A DNA stretch of 64,000 bases from Streptomyces chrestomyceticus JCM 4735 (lineage in GTDB: Bacteria > Actinomycetota > Actinomycetes > Streptomycetales > Streptomycetaceae): positions 930,001 through 994,000 of the forward strand of contig NZ_BHZC01000001.1 in NCBI RefSeq assembly GCF_003865135.1, written 5' to 3'. Position 1 is the first letter of the stretch. The number at the start of each line of letters is the position of its first letter. The position numbers were made by a program, and so were the translations under genes. The notes under the pieces are model-generated. The model was not told the origin of the DNA. It saw nothing but the letters and a program-made list of their open reading frames with translations, and did no database searches. Shown piece by piece: positions 1 through 8,690 of the stretch.

Positions 1-179
1 GAGCCGCTACTGAGGGACGGCGTCGCGCGTTCCTCTCCCGTGCGGCGCGGGACGGCTGCTTCCGTCATGCCTCACCGGCCTCATCCGGCTCAGCGGTCAC
101 CGCTGCTCCCGAACCACCTTGCGCACGCCCCGGATTGCTGCATCCTGGTCACTCACGACGGTGGCCACGAGGGGGCGCG

Positions 180-2216
180 GTGCAGTCCCGACGTGATCTG
201 ATGATCCGGGAGTTCGTCGGTCGGCGGCTCGTCCGCGCGCACGGCGAACACACCCGGCACCCGGCCCTGCTGCTGCTCGGGCCGCGCGGCAGCGGCAAGA
301 CCACGCTCGCGGGACGGCTGGAGAACTGGGGCCGCCGGGCGCCGATGGCCGCCCTGGACCTCTCGGCGCTCGACGACGGGGTGCACCACCCCGTCGACGT
401 GCTGGCCCGTATCGCCTTCCAGCTCAACGCCCGCCGGCCGGACTTCCCGCCGCTGGCCCTGCCGTCCTTCGCCGTCCTGCTGATGGCGCTGTCCGCCGAG
501 GCCGACCCGGAGAGCCGGGACGCCGCGCTCGGCCAGATGCGCGAGGCGCTGCGGGCGGGCCGCGCGGAGGACCACTCGCTGGCGGTGTTACGGGACCTGG
601 TGACGTCGGTCGGTGTGCCGATGGGGCTGCCCGGCTGGTCGGCGGCGGTCGTGCCGCTGATACAGGGGTGGCAGCGGGCCCGGGTGTGGTGGGGCGTGCA
701 CCGGCGGTTCGGCCGGGTACCGCGCGGCGGCTCCCGGCCCCAGGTCCCGGCGGACGCCCTCGTCGAGCTGAACCAGCACTTCCGGCACGGCACGGCGGCC
801 CAGCGGGAACGCGCCGAGTCGGTGCTGCTCCAGGCGTTCCTCGCCGATCTCCAGGGCGCGTACACCCGGCACGGCGGCGACCGCGCCCGCACGCTGCGCT
901 GCCTGGTGCTGCTGGACAACGCCGACAGCGAGCTGGGCGACGCGTTCCTCCAGGCCCTGGTCGAGGCGCGGGCCGCCGCAGGGCCGGAGCACTGTGACCC
1001 GCTGGTGGTCGTGGCGAGCGCGCGCCGCGCGCCGGAGGTGCTGCGGCAGTTGGAGCGGGGGCCCCGGCCGCTCGGCAGCTACCTGTCGTGCTGGCAGCCG
1101 CCGGAGCAGGAGGACGGGCCGGAGTCGTTCGTGCCGCGGACCGTCGCCCGGCCCGGCGGCGGCGCCCGGCTGGAGGTGGCGCAGTTGCGTCCGCTCGACC
1201 GGGCCGAGGTGCAGGAGCAGGCCGGTCCGTACGTGAAGCGGATGCCGCAGGCGGCGCTGGCGGGCATCACGCATCCGGTGGCCTGGCTGGGCCGTACGGT
1301 CCACGAGCTGACGCGCGGCCACCCGGCCGCGACCGGTGCGGTGCTGGCCGCGCTGGAGGACTTCGCGCCGGACGTGCCCTGCGGGCAGCGGCTGCGCCGG
1401 GTGCTGGCGCCCGAAGGACCGCATTCCGTCGCGGACGAGCTGCTGGAACTGCTCCTCCAGGACCTGCCGCGGGAGCTGGCCGACGGCGCGCTGCCCCGTG
1501 CGGCCGCCGCCGTCACCCTCGGACAGGCCGCGAGCGCCGCCGAGCTGTGGCGGCAGGCCGACGCCCCGCCGCGGCTCCTGCGCGGGCTGGCCCACGACGA
1601 CCAGCACGCCGAACGGATCATCTTCGACGGGCAGCCGCACAGCGCGCTCCCGGCCATGGTCCGCACCCTGCTGCTGGGCCGGCTGTCGCTGGCCACGGCG
1701 CCCGCCGGCGCCCGGGTGCCGTGGGTCCGTACGCACGAGATCCTGCGGGACGCGGCCGAGTCGGGGCGTGCCGGGGCCTACCACCGGCTGGCGGCCGGTG
1801 ACGTCCAGGGCGCCGCGGCCTATCTGTACGAGCGCTTCCTCGACGTGTGCGGGGGCGGGGGTTCGGCGCAGGCGTGGTGCGCGGAGCTGTCCTTCATCCA
1901 GCGCGCGCCGCGCCGCTGGGAGGCGGACACGCTGGAACGCACACCTGGCGCGGAGTTCCAGCACCGGCTCGCGCGGGCGCAGAGTCCGCCCGACCAGTTG
2001 ATGGTCACCCGCCTGCTGGTCGCCGGGTGGATCACCACCCATCCGGCGTCCGACCCCTGCGCGTCGCTGTGGTCCGACCCGCTGGGCGACCCGGTGGCCG
2101 AGCTGTACCCGAAGATTGCCGATGCACTGCAGACCCTGAGCGGCCGGCTGGGCGACGAGACGGACCACGACGTGCTGTGGCAGCGGGCGGCCGCCTACGA
2201 GAGGAAGCCCTGGTGA
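180..2216 (+). CDS. P-loop ATPase (AAA/STAND-like), partner of the next gene
   Basis: A 678-residue cytosolic protein. Walker A (GPRGSGKT) is at residues 34-41 and a Walker-B-like strand (LRCLVLLDNAD) is near residue 240. The rest is a long helical region with no other motif I recognise. I chose GTG 180 because a GA/G-rich Shine-Dalgarno lies just upstream; ATG 201 is an alternative. A TTA codon at 588-590 is in frame, so translation may need the bldA tRNA. The stop is 7 bp before the next start, so the two genes are probably one transcript. The pairing of such an ATPase with an anchored solute-binding-like protein suggests signalling or regulated assembly, but that is inference; the substrate is unknown. 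Confidence 0.72.
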   Translation: MQSRRDLMIREFVGRRLVRAHGEHTRHPALLLLGPRGSGKTTLAGRLENWGRRAPMAALDLSALDDGVHHPVDVLARIAFQLNARRPDFPPLALPSFAVLLMALSAEADPESRDAALGQMREALRAGRAEDHSLAVLRDLVTSVGVPMGLPGWSAAVVPLIQGWQRARVWWGVHRRFGRVPRGGSRPQVPADALVELNQHFRHGTAAQRERAESVLLQAFLADLQGAYTRHGGDRARTLRCLVLLDNADSELGDAFLQALVEARAAAGPEHCDPLVVVASARRAPEVLRQLERGPRPLGSYLSCWQPPEQEDGPESFVPRTVARPGGGARLEVAQLRPLDRAEVQEQAGPYVKRMPQAALAGITHPVAWLGRTVHELTRGHPAATGAVLAALEDFAPDVPCGQRLRRVLAPEGPHSVADELLELLLQDLPRELADGALPRAAAAVTLGQAASAAELWRQADAPPRLLRGLAHDDQHAERIIFDGQPHSALPAMVRTLLLGRLSLATAPAGARVPWVRTHEILRDAAESGRAGAYHRLAAGDVQGAAAYLYERFLDVCGGGGSAQAWCAELSFIQRAPRRWEADTLERTPGAEFQHRLARAQSPPDQLMVTRLLVAGWITTHPASDPCASLWSDPLGDPVAELYPKIADALQTLSGRLGDETDHDVLWQRAAAYERKPW

Positions 2217-2223
2217 CCGTCGG

Positions 2224-3732
2224 ATGAGTGGCGAGGACGAGCTCCCGGCCCCGCGGCCGCAGCCCCGCAGATGGCTGCGGGCCGCCGTCGCCGTGGTCAT
2301 CGCGGGCGCCCTGGGCGTGGGCGGGTACTGGGTCTACGATCGGGTGTTCGAGCAATGTGCGGACGGGGTGCGGAAGCAGGGACCGCAGGACGAGTGCGTG
2401 GGCGTCACCGACGGCTCGTACGTGTTCGACGCCTCGCTGCGGGACATCTCCCACCAGATCCTCGCCGAGAACCGGCGGGTGGCGGCGTCCGGCAAACCCT
2501 GGGTGTCGGTGGCCTACCTCCAGCCGATGACGACGGGCGCCGGCGACCGGGGGCGCGACAGCATACGCCGGGAGCTGGAGGGGGCCTACCTGGCCCAGCG
2601 CGAGCTGAACGACCCGCAGCGCGGCGGACGCGGCGACTCGCCGCAGATCAAGCTGCTGCTGGCGAACAGCGGCGCCGGGTCGGCGCAGTGGGAGCCGCTG
2701 GTGGACCAGCTCAAGGAGATGAAGGACGGGGACCAGCACCTGGTCGCCGTGGCGGGCCTCGGGCAGAGCCGCCGGACCACCCAGGAGGCGGTGGACGCCC
2801 TGCGGGAGGCCAGGATTCCCATGATGGGCTCGACCGCGACCGCCGACGCGATAAACCGGCCGGGCCAGACCGGCTTCTGGCGGGTGGCGGCGACCAACTC
2901 CGACCAGGCGTCGGCCGCGGTGCGCTATCTGCGGACCCTGCAGAACCGCCCCGGGCAGCGCCCGTACCGCGTGACGACCATCAAGGACCGCAACGAGCAG
3001 GACACCTACAGCACCTCCCTGTACCGGAGTTTCTCGGCGGCCTCCGCGCGCCACGGCCTGAAGGTCACCGACCTGGGCCTGGCCTACAGTTCGGCCGACC
3101 CGGCCACCGCCAACGCCCTGTCCTCGCTCGCCGACCGGGTGTGCGCCGACCGGCCGGACGCCGTGTACTTCGCGGGCCGGGGGCGGGCGCTGCGCGTCTT
3201 CATCGAGGCGATGGCCGCCGCCGGGCGGCGCTGCCCGACCACGGTGGTCACCGCGGACGACGTGGTGGGCGTCTTCGACATGCCGGAGAGCTACGAGTCG
3301 CGCCAGGCGTTCCGGAAGGTGTGGGAGCGCAGCCGGGTCACCGTGCGCCACACCGTGCTGGCCCACCCCGACCAGTGGACCGACACGTACCCCGGCTCCG
3401 TCAACCCGCTGCCGCAGTTCCGCGACGCCTACCGGCAGGACATCCGCCGGCTGGCCACCGAACTGGCCGACGGGCAGGCGATGATGGGCCACGACGCCCT
3501 GCTCACCCTGGGGGTGGCGATCCGCGACGGCGCCGGGCGGCAAGGCAACAGCCCGGTCACCACCGGCAGCACCCGCCAGATGCTGCTCCAGATCAGCGGC
3601 AGCAAGCCGGTGTACGGCGTGAGCGGGCCGATCCGCTTCGACGACCGCGGCGATCCGGTGGGCAAGCCGCTGGCCCTGGTGGAGCTGAAGCCGGACGGCT
3701 CGTACGACTTCCTGAAGGTGGTGTGGCCGTAG
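2224..3732 (+). CDS. Membrane-anchored type-1 periplasmic-binding-like protein
   Basis: 502 residues. A short charged proline-rich cytosolic tail is followed by one transmembrane segment at about residues 20-38 (AAVAVVIAGALGVGGYWVY). The remainder is extracellular and resembles the branched-chain amino acid receptor family (Peripla_BP_6): motifs such as VAVAGLGQSRRTT and a repeated Rossmann-like alternation. It has no lipobox, and no permease or ATPase of an ABC importer lies nearby, so it is more likely a sensor or docking domain than a transport receptor. It starts 7 bp after the ATPase gene. It ends 8 bp from the convergent MATE gene, leaving no room for a normal terminator between them. 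Confidence 0.7.
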   Translation: MSGEDELPAPRPQPRRWLRAAVAVVIAGALGVGGYWVYDRVFEQCADGVRKQGPQDECVGVTDGSYVFDASLRDISHQILAENRRVAASGKPWVSVAYLQPMTTGAGDRGRDSIRRELEGAYLAQRELNDPQRGGRGDSPQIKLLLANSGAGSAQWEPLVDQLKEMKDGDQHLVAVAGLGQSRRTTQEAVDALREARIPMMGSTATADAINRPGQTGFWRVAATNSDQASAAVRYLRTLQNRPGQRPYRVTTIKDRNEQDTYSTSLYRSFSAASARHGLKVTDLGLAYSSADPATANALSSLADRVCADRPDAVYFAGRGRALRVFIEAMAAAGRRCPTTVVTADDVVGVFDMPESYESRQAFRKVWERSRVTVRHTVLAHPDQWTDTYPGSVNPLPQFRDAYRQDIRRLATELADGQAMMGHDALLTLGVAIRDGAGRQGNSPVTTGSTRQMLLQISGSKPVYGVSGPIRFDDRGDPVGKPLALVELKPDGSYDFLKVVWP

Positions 3733-3740
3733 GGCGGCGT

Positions 3741-5159
3741 TCACGCTGCTCGTGCGGCCTGCGGTGCGCCCGTCTTGGCGCGCAGGCTCGTGCCGTAGCG
3801 GCGCAGGAGCAGGACGGCGGTGGTGGCGAGGCCGGTGAGCAGGCCGAGCCAGATGCCGAGGGTGTGCAGCCCGGCGGCGAAGCCCAGGAGCCAGGCGGCG
3901 GGCAGGCCCACGGCCCAGTAGCCGACGAGGGTGATGCGGAAGCCGCTCCTGGTGTCGTCCAGTCCGCGCAGGAGCCCGACGCCGATGTTCTGGGCGCAGT
4001 CGAAGAATTGCAGGACCATGACGACCAGCAGCAGGTGGGTGGCGATGGAGACGGCTTCGGTGTCCCGGGTACCTCCGGTGTCGAAGAACGGGGCGAGGAC
4101 GAGTCCGGGCAGCGTGACGTAGACGACCGCGACGCCGGTCATGACGGCGCCCGCGCAGGCCAGTGCGGTGTTCTTGATGCGCAGCGCGATGTCGGCGCGG
4201 CCGAGGGCGAGTTCGCGGCTGACGTTGACGGACGCGGCGTGGGAGAGGCCGACGGCGACCTGGAAGACGATGTAGACGAGCTGGTTGACGGCGGTGTGCG
4301 CGGCCAGTGCGGCGCTGCCGAAGGAGCCGGCCATCAGGGCCGTGACGGAGAAGAACCCGGCCTCGGAGCCGTAGGTCGCGGCGATGGGCACCCCGAGCCG
4401 GACGATGCGGGCGGCCGTGGCGCGGTCGGCCCTGGCGATGTTGAGGCTGAGGTGAGGGCCGAGCACCGGGTCGCGCCGGGCGGCGGCGTACAGCGCCAGG
4501 AAGGAGAGGAAGTACACGAGCGTGGTGGCCACGCCCACGCCGGGCAGGCCCAGTTCGGGCAGCCCCCAGGTGCCGTGGATCAGCCCCCAGTTGAGCGCGG
4601 CGTTGACGGCGACGGAGACGACGGTGATGCGCAGGAGCGCCTGTGGCCGCCGCATTCCCACGGTGAACTGGCGGACGGCCTGGAACCACAGGCACGGCAG
4701 CAGGCCCGGCGCGAGGGCGAGCAGCATCGTCCGTGCCCGGGCGACGACGTCCGCGTCCTGGCCGAGCCAGGTCAGTGCCTGGCCGATGAGCAGCATGAGG
4801 ACGGCGCCCGCCAGTCCGGCGAGGGTCGCCACGGCCAGTCCGGCGCGGACGATCGTACGAACCTCCTGGTCCCCCGCGCTCGGGCCCGCGCCCCCGGCCG
4901 CTTCAGCGCGCGCCGACGCCGCGGCGATGCCGTTGCCGACGGAGGTGACGAGGCCGACGCCCATCGTGCGCAGTTGGTTGAAGACGACGATGGCCAGTCC
5001 GCCCGCCGCGAGGTCGGCCGTGCCGAGCATGCCCATCATCACGGTGTCGGTGGTCGTCAGGGCGACTTGGGCGAGCTGGGTCAGGACGAGGGGGACGGCG
5101 AGGACGGCCAGGGCGCGGCTGTCGCGGAGGAGCGTGGTCACCTGCATGGACGGGCTCAT
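3741..5159 (-). CDS. MATE-family efflux transporter (probable metallophore exporter)
   Basis: 472 residues with about twelve hydrophobic segments arranged as two six-helix halves, typical of MATE (MatE/NorM) antiporters; for example LTQLAQVALTTTDTVMMGMLG near the N-terminus and a second copy starting near residue 250. ATG 5159 overlaps the stop of the upstream SbnA-like gene by four bases (ATGA), so the two are translationally coupled. It is the last gene of the iron-box-controlled leftward operon, which makes export of the locus product its most likely role. MATE and MFS exporters serve this job in other siderophore clusters, but substrate specificity cannot be read from the sequence. Confidence 0.88.
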   Translation of the reverse strand: MSPSMQVTTLLRDSRALAVLAVPLVLTQLAQVALTTTDTVMMGMLGTADLAAGGLAIVVFNQLRTMGVGLVTSVGNGIAAASARAEAAGGAGPSAGDQEVRTIVRAGLAVATLAGLAGAVLMLLIGQALTWLGQDADVVARARTMLLALAPGLLPCLWFQAVRQFTVGMRRPQALLRITVVSVAVNAALNWGLIHGTWGLPELGLPGVGVATTLVYFLSFLALYAAARRDPVLGPHLSLNIARADRATAARIVRLGVPIAATYGSEAGFFSVTALMAGSFGSAALAAHTAVNQLVYIVFQVAVGLSHAASVNVSRELALGRADIALRIKNTALACAGAVMTGVAVVYVTLPGLVLAPFFDTGGTRDTEAVSIATHLLLVVMVLQFFDCAQNIGVGLLRGLDDTRSGFRITLVGYWAVGLPAAWLLGFAAGLHTLGIWLGLLTGLATTAVLLLRRYGTSLRAKTGAPQAARAA

Positions 5160-6184
5160 GTCTGGCGGAGTTTGGTGAGCGTCTCCTCGATCTCGCGCTC
5201 CAGGTCGCGGTCGAGGAGGGCGCGGGCGTGCATCCAGTCGTCGTCGAAGACGGTGTCCAGGTACTTCTCGCCGCCGTCGTTGACCAGAGCGACCATAGTG
5301 GTGCCGGGCGGGGCGGCGGGGAGCCGGGACAGGGCCTCGTGGACGACGCCGCCCGCGGAGCCGCCGATGAGCAGGCCGGTGGCGCGGGCGACGGCGCGGG
5401 CGGTGGCGAATGCCTCGATGTCGCCGACCTTCACGCCGTCGTCGATCAGGCCGAAGTCGACGAGCGCGCCGATCTCGGCGCCTTCGGGTGTGCCGGTGCC
5501 GGACTGGTAGTAGTCGTGGGCCGGGCCGCCGAAGGCGATGGAGCCTTTGGGTTCGACGCCGACGGTCCGGCAGTCGGGGACGAGGGTGCGCAGTTCGCGG
5601 GTGGTGCCGCAGAGGGCGCCGCCGGTGCCCACCGCGCCGATCAGGACGTCGATCTGCCCGTCGAGGGCCTGGTGGAGTTCGTGGGCGACGGGGAAGTAAC
5701 CGACGCCGTTGCTGGGATTGTTGTGCTGTTCGGTGAAGACGGTGTTGTGCTGTCCGCGGGCCATCTCCGCGGCCAGCTCCTCGCGGGCGGCGGTGGCCAG
5801 CTCGTCGGTGCCGTCGTCGGCGGCGTAGACGAGTTCGGTGCCCAGCGCCCGCATGGCACGCAGTTTGTCGGCGCAGGCGTGGTGGTCCACGACGGCGGTG
5901 AAGGTGTAGCCGCGCTCGGCGGCGATGACCGCGAGGCCGAGGCCGGTGTTGCCGGAGGTGGACTCGATGATGCGGCCGCCGGGCCGCAGCGCGCCGCGTG
6001 CCTCGGCGTCGAGCACCATCTGGCGGGCCATCCGGATCTTGGCGGTGCCGGTCGGGTTGAACATCTCCAGTTTGAGCAGCAGACGGCTGCCCGTCTCGGT
6101 GCGGCACAGCTCGTACAGCGGGGTGCGGCCGATGAGGTCGGAGATCCGGGAGACCACGGCGGGACGTGCGAGGGCCTCTTTCAC
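5156..6184 (-). CDS. sbnA: SbnA-like PLP enzyme, N-(2-amino-2-carboxyethyl)-L-glutamate synthase
   Basis: A 342-residue fold-II PLP enzyme of the cysteine synthase family. The PLP lysine is K49 in NPTGTAKIR, the phosphate loop is STSGNTG, and GTGGALCGT follows. It matches the SbnA subfamily, which joins O-phospho-L-serine and L-glutamate in diaminopropionate (Dap) formation. GTG 6184 has a good AGGAG eight bases upstream; the in-frame GTG 6217 has none, so I prefer 6184. Its neighbours are an SbnB-like dehydrogenase and an SbnH-like decarboxylase, the same trio as in the staphyloferrin B cluster. The 3' end overlaps the MATE start. A plain cysteine synthase is the alternative, but the SbnB neighbour argues against that. 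Confidence 0.85.
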   Translation of the reverse strand: MKEALARPAVVSRISDLIGRTPLYELCRTETGSRLLLKLEMFNPTGTAKIRMARQMVLDAEARGALRPGGRIIESTSGNTGLGLAVIAAERGYTFTAVVDHHACADKLRAMRALGTELVYAADDGTDELATAAREELAAEMARGQHNTVFTEQHNNPSNGVGYFPVAHELHQALDGQIDVLIGAVGTGGALCGTTRELRTLVPDCRTVGVEPKGSIAFGGPAHDYYQSGTGTPEGAEIGALVDFGLIDDGVKVGDIEAFATARAVARATGLLIGGSAGGVVHEALSRLPAAPPGTTMVALVNDGGEKYLDTVFDDDWMHARALLDRDLEREIEETLTKLRQT

Positions 6185-6248
6185 TGGGCGGCTCCTGGGC
6201 AGGGAAGGGCTGGTCACGAGGTTGGCGCGACGACGGGCCGGGCGTTCC

Positions 6249-7631
6249 TCAGCGGGCGGGGCACCGGTCGAGACGCCAGCGCGGCCGGGGGCCCGGTCGG
6301 TCCACGACGACCTTGGGCGGCAGCGGCAGACCGTGGAACGGGGACTCGTTCGAATCCATCTGGTATCCGGCGGTGTTCGGGTAGACCAGCAGGTCGCCGA
6401 CGCGGGGCCGGGCGGGGAACGGGACCTTGCGCCAGGTGAGCAGGTCCGACTCCAGGCAGGTCGCGCCGCCGACGCACGCGGGGTGCACCGCGTCGCCGCG
6501 GGCCCGTCCGTCCGGGGTGACCAGGTACGGGTCGGGCAGGTACTCGCTGTTGAACCACTGCTCGGAGAGGCTGAGGCTGGTGCCGTCGACCGTGAGGATG
6601 CGGTAGCCGTCGCGTTCCTTGACGCCCTGGACGCAGAAGACGGACGCGCCGGCGCCGTCGAGCAGCGCCCGGCCGGGCTCCGCCATCAGCAGCGTGCCGG
6701 TCTCCTTGAGCCGGCCGGCCAGGCTCGTACGGCCGCCGGCGGGGACGGTGGCGAGGACGGCGCGCAGGGCGTCGGCCCCGGCGACGGGCGAGTGGTACGG
6801 ATAGAAGCCGTCGGCCTCGAACGTCTTGTGCGCGTGGTAGTGCGCGGGGCGCTGCGCGGCGAGGAACGTCTGCCAGTGGCGGGCGCTGCTGTAGTCGACG
6901 GCGAAGCCGCCGCCGATGCTGATCCGGTCGGCCCGCAGGCCCAGTCGCCGCGCGCGCAGGCAGTGGTCGAGGAGTTCCCCGGCGAGGTCGGCGCGCGGCC
7001 GGACGGCGTAGCCGGAGAGGTGGAAGCTGAAACCTTCCATCCGTACGGCGTCCCCGGCGCGTACGCACCGGTCGAGCGCGGTGTCCAGCTCGGCGGCCGT
7101 CATCCCGAAGCGGCTGTGCTGCTGCGCGGACGGCAGGCAGCGCAGCAGAAGGCGGGCCGGGCGCGCGGTGCCGGTCAGGGCGAGGGTGATGAGCAGGTCG
7201 AGTTCGTCCAGGGCGTCGACGGCGACCAGGCAGCCCTGGAGCGCGGCCAGGCGCAGCAGGGCGTCGCTCTTGGCTGGTCCGGTGACGACGAGGTGCTCGC
7301 CGCGTACGCCGTGGCCGAGGGCTTCGCGCAGTTCCGGGACGCTCGCCACGTCCATGCCCGCGCCGTGGGCGGCGCAGCGTTCCGCCCAGACGGCGGCCTT
7401 GTTGGCCTTCTTCGCGTAGTACACGCGCCCGGCCACCCCGGCGTCGTCCAGGGCGGCGCGGAAGGCGGTGAGGTTGGCGTCGAAGCGGTGCGGGAGCAGG
7501 AAGTGGAAGGGGCCGTCGAAGGCGTAGGACAGTTCGTGCAGCAGGCCGCTGTCCATGATCCGGTCGGTGCCGGGGTCGGGGTGGGCGGGCAGCGTCGGTA
7601 CGTCGGTGGAGCGCAGGCCGGTCACCGCCAC
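6249..7631 (-). CDS. Fold-III PLP decarboxylase (SbnH / DapDC / ODC-like)
   Basis: 460 residues in the alanine-racemase-fold decarboxylase family. The PLP lysine is K75 in the YAKKANK motif, and the C-terminal half has the partner-site cysteine motif CVGGATCLESDLL. A GTG at 7631 overlaps the end of the SbnB-like gene; GTG 7625 would give an exact GTGA overlap and is equally possible. SbnH decarboxylates a citryl-Dap intermediate in staphyloferrin B. Here there is no citrate-coupling enzyme, so the substrate may instead be free Dap (giving ethylenediamine) or the Dap-glutamate adduct. Diaminopimelate or ornithine decarboxylase activity cannot be excluded from sequence alone. Confidence 0.83.
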   Translation of the reverse strand: MAVTGLRSTDVPTLPAHPDPGTDRIMDSGLLHELSYAFDGPFHFLLPHRFDANLTAFRAALDDAGVAGRVYYAKKANKAAVWAERCAAHGAGMDVASVPELREALGHGVRGEHLVVTGPAKSDALLRLAALQGCLVAVDALDELDLLITLALTGTARPARLLLRCLPSAQQHSRFGMTAAELDTALDRCVRAGDAVRMEGFSFHLSGYAVRPRADLAGELLDHCLRARRLGLRADRISIGGGFAVDYSSARHWQTFLAAQRPAHYHAHKTFEADGFYPYHSPVAGADALRAVLATVPAGGRTSLAGRLKETGTLLMAEPGRALLDGAGASVFCVQGVKERDGYRILTVDGTSLSLSEQWFNSEYLPDPYLVTPDGRARGDAVHPACVGGATCLESDLLTWRKVPFPARPRVGDLLVYPNTAGYQMDSNESPFHGLPLPPKVVVDRPGPRPRWRLDRCPAR

Positions 7632-8647
7632 AGCGCCACCTGCGTTCCCAGCCCCTGGTCGAGGGCGAGTTGGGCGAAACGGTGGCCGAGGGCGATGTCG
7701 GTGACGACCAGTCCGCTGTTGTAGGCGAAGACACGTTCCCGCGCGGTGCCGCGGCCGGTGGCGGTACCGGCCAGCACGGCCGGGAACTCTGCGTCCACGG
7801 TGGGGAACCCGCCCGCCGCGTCGGCCATGTCGGTGCCGGTGACCTTCATCTGCGCCTCACTGGTCGCCACGACCCGGTCGGCGCGGTGCAGGGCGGACGG
7901 CGCCAGGCCGTGCCCCACGAGGACGGACAGCGCGCCGGGCCGGAGCCAGTCGGCCTCGACGGCCGCGGTGGTGTGGCCGCCCGCGGTCGCCACGAGGACA
8001 TCGGCGTCGCCCGCCGCGGCCCGCAGGTCGGTGACCAGTTCCACGTCCCGTTCGGGGAAATGGGCGCGCAGCTCTTCGCGTACCGCCGCGACGCCCTCGG
8101 GGTGGGTGCCGGACAGCATCAGGCGCTCCAGGTCCGGCAGCGTCGTCAGCAGGAACGGCAGGGCCAGGCGCCCTTGCGTGCCGGTGCCGATGACCAGGGC
8201 GCTGCGGGCGCCGGGCGGGGCGCACTCGCGGGCCAGCAGGGCGGAGACGGCCGGGGTGCGCAGCGAGCCGATGCGGCCGCAGTCCATCATGGCGACGGGC
8301 AGGCCGGTGACGTCGTCGTAGAGCGTCAGCGTCGTGTAGTAGTGCTGGCTGCCGCGGTCCTTGTCCAGGCCGTGCTTGTACGAGGTCTTGACGGCGACGA
8401 CGTCGCGGGAACCGTCCCGGCCGAGCATCGCGTAGGCGACGGAGTGCCCGTCGGCGGGTTTGACGGTGAGTTTGCGCGGGTTGTCGGAGCCGCCCGCGGC
8501 GAGGGTGCGGTAGGCGCCTTCGACGGTGGCCACGACATCGGCGAGCGCGATGCCGAGGCCGGCCAGGTCGCTGGTGGTCAGGATGCGCAGGGTCCGGTCG
8601 CCGGCGGATATGGAGCGGGGGTCGGCGGCCACGGTGCTGTCGGTCAT
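7622..8647 (-). CDS. sbnB: SbnB-like dehydrogenase (ornithine cyclodeaminase / mu-crystallin family)
   Basis: 341 residues. The NAD-binding loop VIGTGTQGRLAL sits near residue 150, preceded by the substrate-side segment MMDCGRIGSLRTPAVSALLA, as in SbnB and ornithine cyclodeaminases. SbnB oxidatively splits N-(2-amino-2-carboxyethyl)-L-glutamate into L-Dap and 2-oxoglutarate. ATG 8647 follows a GAGGAC Shine-Dalgarno; longer in-frame versions lack one. It overlaps the decarboxylase start and lies 43 bp after the oxygenase gene, so it is part of the leftward iron-box operon. The 2-oxoglutarate released could feed the neighbouring oxygenase, though that is only a suggestion. Confidence 0.85.
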   Translation of the reverse strand: MTDSTVAADPRSISAGDRTLRILTTSDLAGLGIALADVVATVEGAYRTLAAGGSDNPRKLTVKPADGHSVAYAMLGRDGSRDVVAVKTSYKHGLDKDRGSQHYYTTLTLYDDVTGLPVAMMDCGRIGSLRTPAVSALLARECAPPGARSALVIGTGTQGRLALPFLLTTLPDLERLMLSGTHPEGVAAVREELRAHFPERDVELVTDLRAAAGDADVLVATAGGHTTAAVEADWLRPGALSVLVGHGLAPSALHRADRVVATSEAQMKVTGTDMADAAGGFPTVDAEFPAVLAGTATGRGTARERVFAYNSGLVVTDIALGHRFAQLALDQGLGTQVALWR

Positions 8648-8690
8648 GTCCGTCCTCGGGGAGCTGCGGGCTGTCGTCCGGTGGGGACTG

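Noticed and set aside
588..2300. 570-codon minus-strand frame opposite the ATPase
   Set aside because: Shadow frame; the plus-strand reading contains Walker motifs and proper ribosome site.
2271..5510. 1079-codon plus-strand frame crossing three genes
   Set aside because: It spans a binding-protein gene in another frame and the antisense of the MATE gene; the translation is Arg/Gly-rich with no motif.
5156..6184. Primary-metabolism cysteine synthase
   Set aside because: Adjacent SbnB-like and SbnH-like genes and iron-box control fit the SbnA subfamily much better.
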